From positions 310,001 to 374,000 of the forward strand of contig NZ_MKKI01000011.1 in assembly GCF_001942345.1 (NCBI RefSeq): 64,000 nucleotides of DNA. Direction: 5' to 3'. The position numbers were made by a program, and so were the translations under genes. Source of the DNA: Corynebacterium sp. CNJ-954 (GTDB lineage Bacteria > Actinomycetota > Actinomycetes > Mycobacteriales > Mycobacteriaceae). The notes under the pieces are model-generated. The model had not been told where the DNA came from, ran no database searches, and was given only the letters and a program-made list of their open reading frames with translations. Below, in pieces: positions 50,162-58,845 of this stretch (positions are counted from its first letter, which is position 1; each line of letters begins with the position of its first letter).

Positions 50162-50260
50162 GGTCTCCATCCTGACGCACGTCCATTACCTTTGTGTGCC
50201 TGGGCGCTTCGGATTCACTGTGAGACTGTGAGTACGTCGCGCTGGTGCCTTTCCCTTCAG

Positions 50261-50290
50261 AATATATCCTGCGTTCCAGGCCCCTGTAAA
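50261..50290 (-). promoter_or_regulatory. Housekeeping-type promoter of sigE
   Basis: On the minus strand TTTACA (-35) and TATATT (-10) are separated by 18 bases, about 100 bases before the sigE start. GGAAC lies inside the spacer, which resembles half of an ECF promoter, but no CGTT partner follows at the right distance. Confidence 0.5.
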
Positions 50291-50387
50291 GATGTAACTT
50301 GCGCCCCACCAAACACAGTTTTCCCACGTTACGCAGTGTCCGCCCGACTCGCCGGGGGCGGTCACCACATCGGCAGCTCAGCACCCT

Positions 50388-50393
50388 TACAGT
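50388..50393 (+). promoter_or_regulatory. -10 box of the O-methyltransferase gene (leaderless)
   Basis: TACAGT ends seven bases before the GTG at 50401. Confidence 0.45.
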
Positions 50394-50400
50394 TACACCC

Positions 50401-51057
50401 GTGAACGCAGAATCCAGCTCCGCCCTCGACGCCGTCCGCGACTACGTCAACAGCACAGCCGCAACCGACGAGCCACTCGACGCCGCCCGCGATTCAGCGA
50501 CTGAGTACGGGCTGCTCACCCCCGACGCGATGACCGGCGAGTTCCTCACATTCCTGGCGGCCCAGATCACCACACCGTCACCCACCGCGGTCGTCATGTC
50601 CCCCGCCTTCGGCGTGATCGGCCTGCACCTCTTTGCTGGATTCTCCGGTGGCGGCCACGTCACCTGCATCGACCCGGAAGTCCAGCACCAGGCGCTCGCA
50701 CGCAGTGCCTTCAACTCCGCAGGCGTCCGTTCCAACGCGTACCGGTTCCTGCCGTCCGCCCCGCTGATCGGCGTGTCCCGGTTGGCCACGGACGCCTACG
50801 ACATCATCGTCTCCCAGTCCATGGTCGAACACCTTTCAGCGACAGTCGATGCGGCACTCCCCGTCCTGCGCCCGGGCGGCGTACTGGTACTGCTGGACTC
50901 GCTCCTCGACGGCACGCTGGCCGATCCGGACCACACCGACAGGCAGACACGTGCGGCCGCCGACGCCGAGGAACACCTGCGGTCCCTGGAGGACATCACC
51001 GTGGCCCGACTGCCGCTGGGCGCCGGATGCACCGTCATCACCAAGCACGCCGCCTGA
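50401..51057 (+). CDS. SAM-dependent O-methyltransferase family protein
   Basis: 218 residues, class I methyltransferase fold similar to the family 3 O-methyltransferase found next to sigE in mycobacteria. N-terminal helices (about 1-55), then AVVMSPAFGVIGLHLFAGFS at the position of the SAM glycine loop, acidic ribose contact VTCIDPEVQHQ, and LRPGGVLVLLDSLLDG. The usual GTGxG loop is altered (SPAFGVIG), so SAM binding may be weak. The substrate is unknown. Confidence 0.82.
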   Translation: MNAESSSALDAVRDYVNSTAATDEPLDAARDSATEYGLLTPDAMTGEFLTFLAAQITTPSPTAVVMSPAFGVIGLHLFAGFSGGGHVTCIDPEVQHQALARSAFNSAGVRSNAYRFLPSAPLIGVSRLATDAYDIIVSQSMVEHLSATVDAALPVLRPGGVLVLLDSLLDGTLADPDHTDRQTRAAADAEEHLRSLEDITVARLPLGAGCTVITKHAA

Positions 51058-51104
51058 TAAACACCTCTCATCGCGTGACACGGCGCCGAGGTCGGCGACG
51101 ATGG

Positions 51105-51110
51105 TATACA
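51105..51110 (+). promoter_or_regulatory. -10 box of the GH32-like gene (leaderless)
   Basis: TATACA ends eight bases before the GTG at 51119 and therefore favours that start over the ATG at 51101, which lies upstream of the expected transcript. Confidence 0.45.
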
Positions 51111-51118
51111 GGGATGAC

Positions 51119-52633
51119 GTGAACCGCTACAGACCTGAACTACACGTCACCGCGGAAGTCGGCGTTCTCGAGGCACCAGCCGGAGCCCTGAGCCGGGGGG
51201 ATTCCCTCCATGTCTTCCACCAGTTCCGGCCCCGACCTGACGCCGGGGCCCGGTGGGCCCACCAGGTCGCCTCCGGCATCCCCTACGGCTGGGACGTCTG
51301 CGACGACGTCCTCGTCCCCCGCGACAACGAGATCGACTGCCTGGCCGGTTCCTCGGTCCCCGTGGGAGACGGCGTCGAACTCTTCTTCGTCACCACGACG
51401 CCCGCCGCGGACAGCGACCCCTCCGGCCTCCGCTCGAACGCCGTCCCACACGGCCACCGCGGCGACAGGACCTTCACCATCCAGCGGGCACGGATCGCCG
51501 ACCTCGGTGCCGCCACCACAGAAGTCTCCGACGACCCCAGCGTGGTCTCGTCCTTCGTCGAGCGCCTCGGCCCGGTGGAGATCGACGACTCCGCGTACCC
51601 CGTCCACGATCTCGCGACACCGTCCGTCGTCCGCCGCGGCGACGTGTGGACCATGATCGCACTTGACCTCGTCGATGACGTGGACGCCCGGATCATCGTG
51701 CTGGATTCGACGGACCGGCAGACATGGACCGTCCGTGGACCCCTCGAGTTCGCCGGTGAATCGGTCCCTCCGGGGCGCCCGTACGCCCCTCGCCTGACCT
51801 TGATGACCGACCGCGGAACCGGTGAGGACAAGGACGTCCTGTTCATCACCTACCCTGACGACAGCGTCGACCACGTCGCCGATTCCCGGGAGCGGGCAGG
51901 CGAAACCACGGGCTACATCGTCGGCACGCTCGACGGAACGACGTTCCACACCTCGACGGGTTTCCAGGTCCTCGACCACGGCCACGACTTCACCCGTCCA
52001 CGCCTGGTACCCGGCACCCGTCCCGTCCTCTCCGGTCTGGTCGGTGCCTTCCCCCACAGTGGCGACGGCGACGAACCAGCCACCTGGGCCAACTGCCTCT
52101 CTGTACCCCGCTTCCTCAGCCTCCGTGACGGTCACCTCTACCAGGACGTCATCGGACTGCCCACCGCCGTCCGCTCCTACACCGACCGTGCCGCCGTATA
52201 CACGGCACAGCTCGAGGTCGAGACGGGCACTGCGACGGTGGATCTGCTGGACAAGGACGGAAGCGTCATCGTCAGTGTCGCCCACTCAGGTGAGCAGGTC
52301 TCAGTCACCCGTGACGGCGATACAAGGGTCGCCCCCCTCGCCGACGGTGACAGCGACACCCTCACCATCTTCGTGGACGGACCGGTGTGCGAGGTCTTCG
52401 CCGACGGTGGACTGGTCTCCCTCACTACAGCGCTGACCGGCCCGCGGGCCTTCGACAGATTCTCCGTCAGCGCTACCGGCGGTGCACGGGTCCTGTCCGC
52501 GATGGAGTCGCTGGGGCGCCAACTTCAGCGCCAGCTCGCCCACCTGGACGATCCGGCCGAGCAGGAGAAACTCATCCGCGAGGCGGTCCTGGCCGACCGG
52601 GACCTCTCCGCCGGGGTCGACCCCGGCGAATAG
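51119..52633 (+). CDS. GH32-fold (sucrase/levanase-like) protein lacking catalytic residues
   Basis: 504 residues with the architecture of family 32 glycoside hydrolases: five-bladed propeller (about 1-320) and a C-terminal beta sandwich (FVDGPVCEVFADGGLVSLTT near 425). Family blocks are readable: RPELHVTAEVGVLEAPAGAL aligns to the WMNDPNG start, but the nucleophile Asp is Ala19. The stabiliser motif RDP aligns to LATP, and the acid/base EC motif aligns to HDFTRPRL. All three catalytic carboxylates therefore look lost. It may bind sugar or polymer without cutting. A helical tail of about 45 residues follows. Confidence 0.8.
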   Translation: MNRYRPELHVTAEVGVLEAPAGALSRGDSLHVFHQFRPRPDAGARWAHQVASGIPYGWDVCDDVLVPRDNEIDCLAGSSVPVGDGVELFFVTTTPAADSDPSGLRSNAVPHGHRGDRTFTIQRARIADLGAATTEVSDDPSVVSSFVERLGPVEIDDSAYPVHDLATPSVVRRGDVWTMIALDLVDDVDARIIVLDSTDRQTWTVRGPLEFAGESVPPGRPYAPRLTLMTDRGTGEDKDVLFITYPDDSVDHVADSRERAGETTGYIVGTLDGTTFHTSTGFQVLDHGHDFTRPRLVPGTRPVLSGLVGAFPHSGDGDEPATWANCLSVPRFLSLRDGHLYQDVIGLPTAVRSYTDRAAVYTAQLEVETGTATVDLLDKDGSVIVSVAHSGEQVSVTRDGDTRVAPLADGDSDTLTIFVDGPVCEVFADGGLVSLTTALTGPRAFDRFSVSATGGARVLSAMESLGRQLQRQLAHLDDPAEQEKLIREAVLADRDLSAGVDPGE

Positions 52634-52650
52634 CGCGCGATCCGCGCCCC

Positions 52651-53532
52651 TCAGCCGAGGTGCGGATCGCGCCGCAGACGGGTGATCGCGGCGCGTGCAG
52701 TGACGGTCATCGTCTCCGGCAACGCCGCGATACGCTCGGCCAGCACAGTGGGGTGAATGTGTCGTGCCGAGGGACTCATGCCGATCTGCGCGGCGATCGA
52801 CGCCTGGTCCAGGTTCATCTGGAATTCCACGCTCTCGGGATCACCGACGGGCACGAGGTGACCCGACGCCTGCGTGATCATCCGTTCCACCTTGCCTTCC
52901 TCGACATCGATGATGCCGAGCGGTTCACGCAGCTCCGCCAGGTGGCCGGCATCTGCCGTGAGCACGATGACCTGCCCCTGCGCAGACAGCACCCGCGCGA
53001 ACTCCGCGGCATTACGGGGAGCGAAGATCACCGTGACGGCGTCCACGACCCCGTCACGCAGCGGCAGCCGTGACCAGGCGTCGGCGACGACCGCACCGAT
53101 CCTGGGGTGGCATGACGCCAACCGTTTCGCCGCCGGCACCGACACGTCGATCCCCACACCCCGGGAGTTCTCGATCGAATCCAGGGTATGGGACAGGTAG
53201 TAGCCGGTACCTGCACCGATTTCGACGATGGACGGGTGCGCGTCGTCGGCGACGCCGGCGTCATCGAGGGCCTGACCGACATGGTCGGTGATCGCCTCGA
53301 CGAACGGCGCGAAGTGCCCCCCGGACAGGAAGGTCTCCCGCGCCTGGATCATTTCGGCGTCATCGCCGGTGTAGCGCAGTCCGGCGCCACCGGCAAGGGT
53401 GACGTAGCCTTGCCGCGCCACATCGTAGTTGTGGCCGGACTCGGAGACCAGGGTCTTCCACGCCTCGTCACCGGCACGCAGCGGGGTGCCGTCCACCGGG
53501 TCGGCGAGAAGGTCGATGACATCAGAGAGCAC
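52651..53532 (-). CDS. RlmA-like rRNA (guanine-N1) methyltransferase family protein
   Basis: 293 residues. The C-terminal two thirds are a SAM methyltransferase: VEIGAGTGYYLSHTLDS near 105, GIDVSVPAAKRLA, and LRDGVVDAVTVIFAPRNAAE. The N-terminus has the RlmA block YDVARQGYVTLAGG, but the zinc finger is gone: the first 45 residues have no cysteine (DPVDGTPL replaces the usual CPVC...PL). Relatives methylate G745/G748 in 23S rRNA, some giving macrolide resistance; without the finger that target is uncertain. Last gene of the dapE operon, after the M17-like gene. Confidence 0.82.
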   Translation of the reverse strand: MLSDVIDLLADPVDGTPLRAGDEAWKTLVSESGHNYDVARQGYVTLAGGAGLRYTGDDAEMIQARETFLSGGHFAPFVEAITDHVGQALDDAGVADDAHPSIVEIGAGTGYYLSHTLDSIENSRGVGIDVSVPAAKRLASCHPRIGAVVADAWSRLPLRDGVVDAVTVIFAPRNAAEFARVLSAQGQVIVLTADAGHLAELREPLGIIDVEEGKVERMITQASGHLVPVGDPESVEFQMNLDQASIAAQIGMSPSARHIHPTVLAERIAALPETMTVTARAAITRLRRDPHLG

Positions 53533-53580
53533 GGGTGCGGGGTCTCCCCTCGATAGCGGAACAAAAAAGCGCCGGGTCGG

Positions 53581-55043
53581 CTACTTCCGGAACCACTCTA
53601 CAAGAGTACGGGCCGCGAAACCCGTGCTGCCCCGGTCGACGTCACCCCGTACGGAGTCCGACCACGACGGACCCGTGGTGTCGAGGACAGCGCAGGGCAC
53701 TCCGTCTGCGAAACGCCGGAGGTACATGGCCGCCGTCAGTGCGCCGGGCCCCTCGGGCGCCGCTGTGACGTCGGCGTCTCTGGCACTGACATTCTTCTCC
53801 AGGTACCCCGGCATCGGCAACGGCCACCACCGCTCGCCGACCCGTGCGCCGCGCAAGGTCACCCTGCGGACTGCCTGTGCGTCTCCGGTGACGGCCCCCG
53901 TCAGTTCACCGAGTGCCGTCTTCGACGCCGTCGACACCGGACCGACGACGACCACGCGGCGGGGACGGTACCGCTGGACGCCGTAGGCCACCGCATCCGC
54001 CAACGCCAACCTGCGGCACACCTCCGCCTGCTCCACCTCACCGGCGGTACCCGGCAGTTGGGTGGTGGTCCCGTTGACGTGTTCCACAACCGGCCGGGCG
54101 CGTCCTGGCACCCAGGCGGGGAGGCTGTAGCCGTGGACCGGCACCAGTCCGACGATCTTCTGCGGTCCCTTCAACTCCGCCAACGCCCGGATCACCGCAG
54201 GTACCGGCGCTCCGCCGACGAGCAGCACCTCCGGACGGTCGTTGGTGAGGTCTCCCTCCGCCGCCGCAGGGTCCCAGAACATCTCGACGAAACCGACCTC
54301 ATCCTCCCCGTCCGGATCGTTGACGCCGGCCCCCGCGGTCGCGGTGGCGAGGATGCCGCCGAAACCCTTACGCTGCAGCCACCCGCGCCCGTGGGTCTTC
54401 ACCCGGGTACCGGCCACGTCACCGAGGACAGCCTTGGCCTTGCGCCGCCACCACACCGACGTCGCCGACGGCGCTGGTACAGCGTTGATGTCCCTGGCCA
54501 GTACCGTGGCCGCACCCAGCACCCGTCCGCGATAGACACTGTCCTCCGCCCGCCGCACCACAGTCTCATCGGCGACGTCAGCGATGTCGACGTGGACAGA
54601 ACGGACGGCTGCGGCAGGGTCTTTCCGCGTCACGACGAGGTGGCGTCCTCCCAGCACGATCCCCTGGGCCAGGTTACGGAGCTGCTGGACGGTCGTGGCT
54701 TCCGGCACACGGATCTGCACCGTATGCCGCTTGGCACGCACCGGGTGCCCGTCGACGAGCGCACCGAGGCGCCGGATGAGCACGGCCCCCGCCGCCCGCC
54801 AGCCGTCATCGCCTAACCGGGGTTCCTCCGCCAACTCCGTGAGATCCGTCAACGGCCGCGCATGCCGGGGAACACTGATCTCCCACACGCCGTCGGCAGC
54901 CAGATCGGCTCCGAGGTCCCGACCGACGGGCCCTCCGACACGTCCGCGCACACGATCCGGCAGTCGATGACATCGCTGCCAGTCACCGTGGCTCCCACCG
55001 TGATCTCCGGTACCGGCCGAGGTAGATTCGGAATCCTCTTCAC
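53581..55043 (-). pseudogene. M17 leucyl-aminopeptidase-like protein, frameshifted and lacking metal ligands
   Basis: The rejoined protein is about 487 residues. It begins with GTG at 55043 in one frame (VKRIPNLPRPVPEITVGATV) and continues in another after residue 40 (DLGADLAADGVWEISVPRHA) to the stop at 53581. Adding one C to the CCC at 54918-54920 joins them. The C-terminal domain aligns to M17 peptidases, yet the metal-binding Lys/Asp block reads LVGGAPVPAVIRALAELK and the NTDAEGR block reads TAGEVEQAEVCRRLALADAV. Even when repaired it looks like a pseudo-peptidase. The GTG overlaps the stop of the small upstream gene (GTGA). Confidence 0.75.
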
Positions 55044-55219
55044 TGTGCCTTCCCCTGCTGTTCCTCGTGCCCGTCATCGCTCTGGTCCACGTGCGCTGCC
55101 CGTCGCTGTCTCCGGGGACGCCCCGGCGCCGCCGGCTCACGATCGAACGCGGTCAGCACCAGATAGACCAGGACCAGTCCCACCAGCAGTGACGCGATGA
55201 GGGTGATGAGCAGATACAT
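55040..55219 (-). CDS. Small single-pass membrane protein (59 residues)
   Basis: ATG at 55219 opens a 59-codon frame: MYLLITLIASLLVGLVLVYL then VLTAF, a single membrane helix, followed by a short Arg/Pro-rich and then acidic cytoplasmic tail. The stop overlaps the GTG of the M17-like gene as GTGA, and the start is 11 bases after the LOG-like stop, so both junctions fit an operon. Family not recognised; the layout recalls the small membrane protein near dapE in mycobacteria, but I cannot confirm homology. Confidence 0.6.
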   Translation of the reverse strand: MYLLITLIASLLVGLVLVYLVLTAFDREPAAPGRPRRQRRAAHVDQSDDGHEEQQGKAQ

Positions 55220-55230
55220 GGCAGCCGAGA

Positions 55231-56123
55231 CTACCCGAACGACTGACCGTCAGAATCGCTCCGGCTCCCGGAGCCGGCCTCACCGGACATCCGTCCGGCC
55301 TGCTTCTCCAGGTTCTCGAGCTCCTGGAGAAGCTGGCTACGCCGTTCCTCCAGTTCCTCGACCTGCCCCTGGTGCGCCGCGACACAGTACGCGACGGCCT
55401 CCTCAGGCGAATCTGTCACGAGGAACAGGTCCGGGTCACCTTCGGAGATCATCCCTTCATCAACGAGGCGTGTGGTGATCCAGTCGACCAGTCCACTCCA
55501 GAACTCGCAGCCGAGCAGGACGATAGGGAACTGCCGGACCTTGCCGGTCTGCACCATCACCAGTGCCTCGAAGAGCTCGTCAAGTGTCCCGTAACCACCG
55601 GGAAGACAGATGAAAGCCTGCGCGTACTTCAGGAACATCATCTTGCGGACGAAGAAGTAGCGGAAGTTCAGACCGAGATTCACCCACGAGTTCAGTCCCT
55701 GCTCGTGGGGAAGCTCGATTCCCAGCCCCACGGACAGTCCACCGTCCTCGGCCGCTCCCCGGTTCGGCGCCTCCATCAGCCGGGACCTCCTCCGGTGATC
55801 ACAGCGTACCCGGCTTCCTTCAGCCGTCGTCCGAGTTCACGACCGGTCTCGTAGTAGGGGTGGTCTTCGGCGATCCTCGCCGACCCCCACACGGTGACCG
55901 CCTTAGGTAGCTCGGCAAGCGCACCGAAACCTTCGACGAACTCGGACTGGATGCGCATCACCCGCCACGGGTCGGAGTGTAGCCAGTCGGTGTTCGGCTG
56001 TTCGTCCAGCAGCCTCTGGTCCGTCGTCGACCGGGGGTACGGGGTCCCCGGGTAGACGCCGTTGATACCTCGACGCATCACCGGCCCCTGAAAAGTGAAC
56101 GGTTGCGGGTTGTCATTCGCCAT
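55231..56123 (-). pseudogene. LOG-family protein (cytokinin riboside phosphate phosphoribohydrolase-like), single-base frameshift
   Basis: The family removes ribose phosphate from N6-modified AMP. The rejoined product is about 297 residues. The first frame ends ...RLKEAGYAVITGGGPG and stops; the second restarts MEAPNRGAAEDGG and carries the second family motif PGGYGTLDELFE near residue 195. Adding one G at 55779 on the plus strand gives GGGPGLMEAPNRGA, the intact catalytic region. The break produces TGATG, so the C-terminal part could be reinitiated, but the active site would be divided. A glutamate/arginine-rich C-terminal coiled coil follows. It starts six bases after the dapE stop. Confidence 0.88.
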
Positions 56124-56129
56124 TGCACG

Positions 56130-57311
56130 TCACCGTGCCTTCCGGGTCAGGTAGTCGGTCAACTGGGCGCTCACCGTCTCGATCATCTCCACCGGGCAGT
56201 TCTCCTGCGGGGTGTGGCACAGGCCGGGGTCGCCCGGCCCGAAGTTCACCGCCGGTATCCCGAGGGACGAGAAGCGCGAGACATCGGTCCACCCGTACTT
56301 GGCGCGGACGTTGCCACCGGTGGCGTCAACGAGCGCAGACGCCGCAGGGTGATGGAGTCCCGGCAGGGCGCCGGGTGCGAGGTCATCGATCTCCAGGCTG
56401 AAGCCTTCAGACGGGGCGTCGGGCGTCCCGACCCCGAGGACCTCCAGCGCGTGGGCGAGTGCCTCCTCGCCCGACCGGTCCGGGGCGAAACGGAAGTTCA
56501 CGAACATCCAGGCCTCATCGGGGATCGTGTTCGTGGCGACGCCTGCTTCCAGGTGGACCACGTTGAGCCCCTCGCGGTAGAGGCAGCCGTCGATGTCGAC
56601 GTCGCGGGGACGGTAGTCACTCACCCTGGCGATGACGGGTGAAAGCCGGTGGACCGCATTGTCACCGAGCCATGCACGTGCCGAGTGTGCCCGGGTACCG
56701 CGCGCGGTCACACGGATCCGGAGCGTTCCCTGGCACCCAGCCTCGATCACCGCGCCGGACGGCTCCCCCAGCAGTGCCACATCGCCCTCGAGCCATGTCG
56801 GGTGAGCCTCGACGAGATGACCCAGGCCGTTGTAACGGGTGGCGACCTCCTCCCCCTCGTAGAGCACCAGCGTGAGATCGTGGGCCAGGTCGGCGGAGTC
56901 GGCGAGACTGGCGAAGGCATGGATGTACACCGCGTCCCCTGACTTCATGTCGACGGAACCGAGACCGTGGATGCTGTCCCTGCCCTCACCGTCCGGACGC
57001 CGGGTCGACGGCAGGTTATCGGCGGGGGGAACAGTGTCGATGTGGCCGGCGAGGATCACCCGGGTCGGCAACCCTCGGTGAGTCCGGGCGACGAGGGTGT
57101 TGCCGTGACGGTCGACAGTGACGTGCGGGTGTTCTTCCCGCAGTCCCTCGAGCGCCACCTGGAGCGCATCGGCGATCGGCTGCTCCTCGTGGGAGCGGCT
57201 CGGGATGTCGACAAGTGTGCGCGTCAACTCCACGGGACAGGCTGACAGATCGGACGCGGACAGGGTGGTGGTCGGTGAGGTGGGCGGCGGGGTGGGCACA
57301 GAATTCGTCAT
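56130..57311 (-). CDS. dapE: Succinyl-diaminopimelate desuccinylase
   Basis: Zinc-dependent M20-family hydrolase giving LL-diaminopimelate and succinate. 393 residues from the ATG giving MTNSVPTPPP, about 20 longer than usual because of a Pro/Thr-rich start. Metal ligands are visible: LAGHIDTVP near 82, GSVDMKSGDAVY near 115, the catalytic glutamates in VLYEGEEVA near 145, GEPSGAVIEAGCQG, and the last histidine in GLCHTPQENC. Divergent from the permease gene; first gene of the dapE-LOG-small-M17-RlmA run. Confidence 0.93.
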   Translation of the reverse strand: MTNSVPTPPPTSPTTTLSASDLSACPVELTRTLVDIPSRSHEEQPIADALQVALEGLREEHPHVTVDRHGNTLVARTHRGLPTRVILAGHIDTVPPADNLPSTRRPDGEGRDSIHGLGSVDMKSGDAVYIHAFASLADSADLAHDLTLVLYEGEEVATRYNGLGHLVEAHPTWLEGDVALLGEPSGAVIEAGCQGTLRIRVTARGTRAHSARAWLGDNAVHRLSPVIARVSDYRPRDVDIDGCLYREGLNVVHLEAGVATNTIPDEAWMFVNFRFAPDRSGEEALAHALEVLGVGTPDAPSEGFSLEIDDLAPGALPGLHHPAASALVDATGGNVRAKYGWTDVSRFSSLGIPAVNFGPGDPGLCHTPQENCPVEMIETVSAQLTDYLTRKAR

Positions 57312-57321
57312 CGTGGCACTC

Positions 57322-57327
57322 ACTCTA
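57322..57327 (-). promoter_or_regulatory. Possible -10 box of dapE
   Basis: On the minus strand TAGAGT ends ten bases before the ATG of dapE in the 64-base divergent gap. Confidence 0.35.
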
Positions 57328-57375
57328 GTGGGCTCTGGACTCGCACGCCGGACGAGTGTGCGAGAATCCGGAAGT

Positions 57376-58812
57376 ATGAGCACACAGCACACCGACTCCC
57401 CCACCGATTCTCAGGGTGCGGCACCGACCGAGGCCGGCAACCGGGACCTCGGACACAGCCTCAAGGTCCGGCACCTGACGATGATGGGACTCGGTTCCGC
57501 TGTCGGTGCGGGGCTCTTCCTCGGTACCGGCGTGGGTATCAAGGCTGCGGGACCAGCGGTTCTGCTGTCCTACATCGTCGCCGGCATCGTGGTGGTCTTC
57601 GTGATGCGCATGCTCGGTGAGCTCGCGGCCGCCCGCCCGGCGTCGGGCACGTTCGCCACCTACGCGAAAATGGCTCTGGGCCCCTGGGCCGGCTTCTCCA
57701 CGGGCTGGTTGTACTGGTTCATGCTCATCATGGTCATGGGCACGGAGATCACCGGCGCCGGTGCCATCATGGGCAACTGGTTCGGTGTCGAGGGGTGGAT
57801 TCCGGGCCTACTGTGCGTGATCCTGTTCACCGTGGTGAACCTGTTCGCGGTCCGTGGCTTCGGCGAGTTCGAGTACTGGTTCTCCTTCGTCAAGGTTGCG
57901 GTCATCATCTTCTTCCTCGTCGTCGGTGCGCTGTTGATCTTCGGGCTGCTCCCCAGCCATGACGCCGTCGGCGTCGACAACTTCACGCCTTTCGCTCCGA
58001 ATGGCGTGTCCGGCATCGCAGCCGGCCTCCTCGCCGTGGCTTTCGCGTTCGGCGGTATCGAGATCGTCACCATCGCGGCCGCCGAGTCCGAGAAGCCCAG
58101 TGAAGCGATCACCGCTGCGGTGCGGGCCGTCGTCTGGCGTATCTCGGTGTTCTACCTCGGCTCGGTGCTGGTGATCACCGCACTGCTGAACGTCGCCACC
58201 CTCGATGACGCCGACGGTGCCGCGGATTCCCCGTTCACCCGCGTGCTCGCCATGGCCGACATCCCCGGCGTCGTCGGGTTCATGGAAGTCATCATCGTCC
58301 TGGCGCTGCTGTCGGCATTCAACGCGCAGATCTACGCGACCTCGCGTCTGACCTTCTCTTTCTCCCACCAGGGCAATGCGCCCAAGCTGTTCCGGAAGGT
58401 GTCGTCGCAGAAGGTGCCGACGGCCGCCGTGATCTGCTCATTGGTCTTCGCCTTCATCTCCGTCGGGCTGCAGGTCTGGGGGCCGGACAACCTGATCAAC
58501 ATCCTGTTCAACGCCGTCGGTGGGTGCCTGCTGGTGATCTGGTTCATCATCGTGCTCAGCGAACTGAAGCTCCGGCCGCAACTTGAGGCCGAGGGCAGCC
58601 TGAAGGTGCGCATGTGGGCCTGGCCGGTCCTCCCGATCATCACACTGGTGGCGCTGGTCGGCCTGGCGGTGCTGATGCTCTTCGACGAGACCGCACGTGA
58701 CCAGGTGATCACCGTAGCCATCGCATTCACTGCGGTGAGCCTGTTGGGTGTGTACGTCACCCGGCACCACGCCCGCACGGTGGCGAACGAGGAACCCGAA
58801 CGTACCTCGTAG
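57376..58812 (+). CDS. APC-family amino acid permease (AroP/GabP-like)
   Basis: 478 residues, 12 membrane helices. The first-helix substrate site is LTMMGLGSAVGAGLFLGTGV near residue 40, followed by MRMLGELAAARPASGTFATY; the family block VAFAFGGIEIVTIAAAESEK is near 230. The long acidic N-terminus is polar. It is more like the aromatic amino acid and GABA permeases than the 35.8 kb permease, but the substrate is not certain. GAGAAT eight bases before the ATG is a possible leaderless -10. Confidence 0.87.
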   Translation: MSTQHTDSPTDSQGAAPTEAGNRDLGHSLKVRHLTMMGLGSAVGAGLFLGTGVGIKAAGPAVLLSYIVAGIVVVFVMRMLGELAAARPASGTFATYAKMALGPWAGFSTGWLYWFMLIMVMGTEITGAGAIMGNWFGVEGWIPGLLCVILFTVVNLFAVRGFGEFEYWFSFVKVAVIIFFLVVGALLIFGLLPSHDAVGVDNFTPFAPNGVSGIAAGLLAVAFAFGGIEIVTIAAAESEKPSEAITAAVRAVVWRISVFYLGSVLVITALLNVATLDDADGAADSPFTRVLAMADIPGVVGFMEVIIVLALLSAFNAQIYATSRLTFSFSHQGNAPKLFRKVSSQKVPTAAVICSLVFAFISVGLQVWGPDNLINILFNAVGGCLLVIWFIIVLSELKLRPQLEAEGSLKVRMWAWPVLPIITLVALVGLAVLMLFDETARDQVITVAIAFTAVSLLGVYVTRHHARTVANEEPERTS

Positions 58813-58831
58813 AGTCCCGGGGAGCGACAGG

Positions 58832-58837
58832 TAGACT
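58832..58837 (+). promoter_or_regulatory. -10 box of dapD (leaderless)
   Basis: TAGACT ends eight bases before the ATG at 58846. Confidence 0.5.
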
Positions 58838-58845
58838 GTGACACC

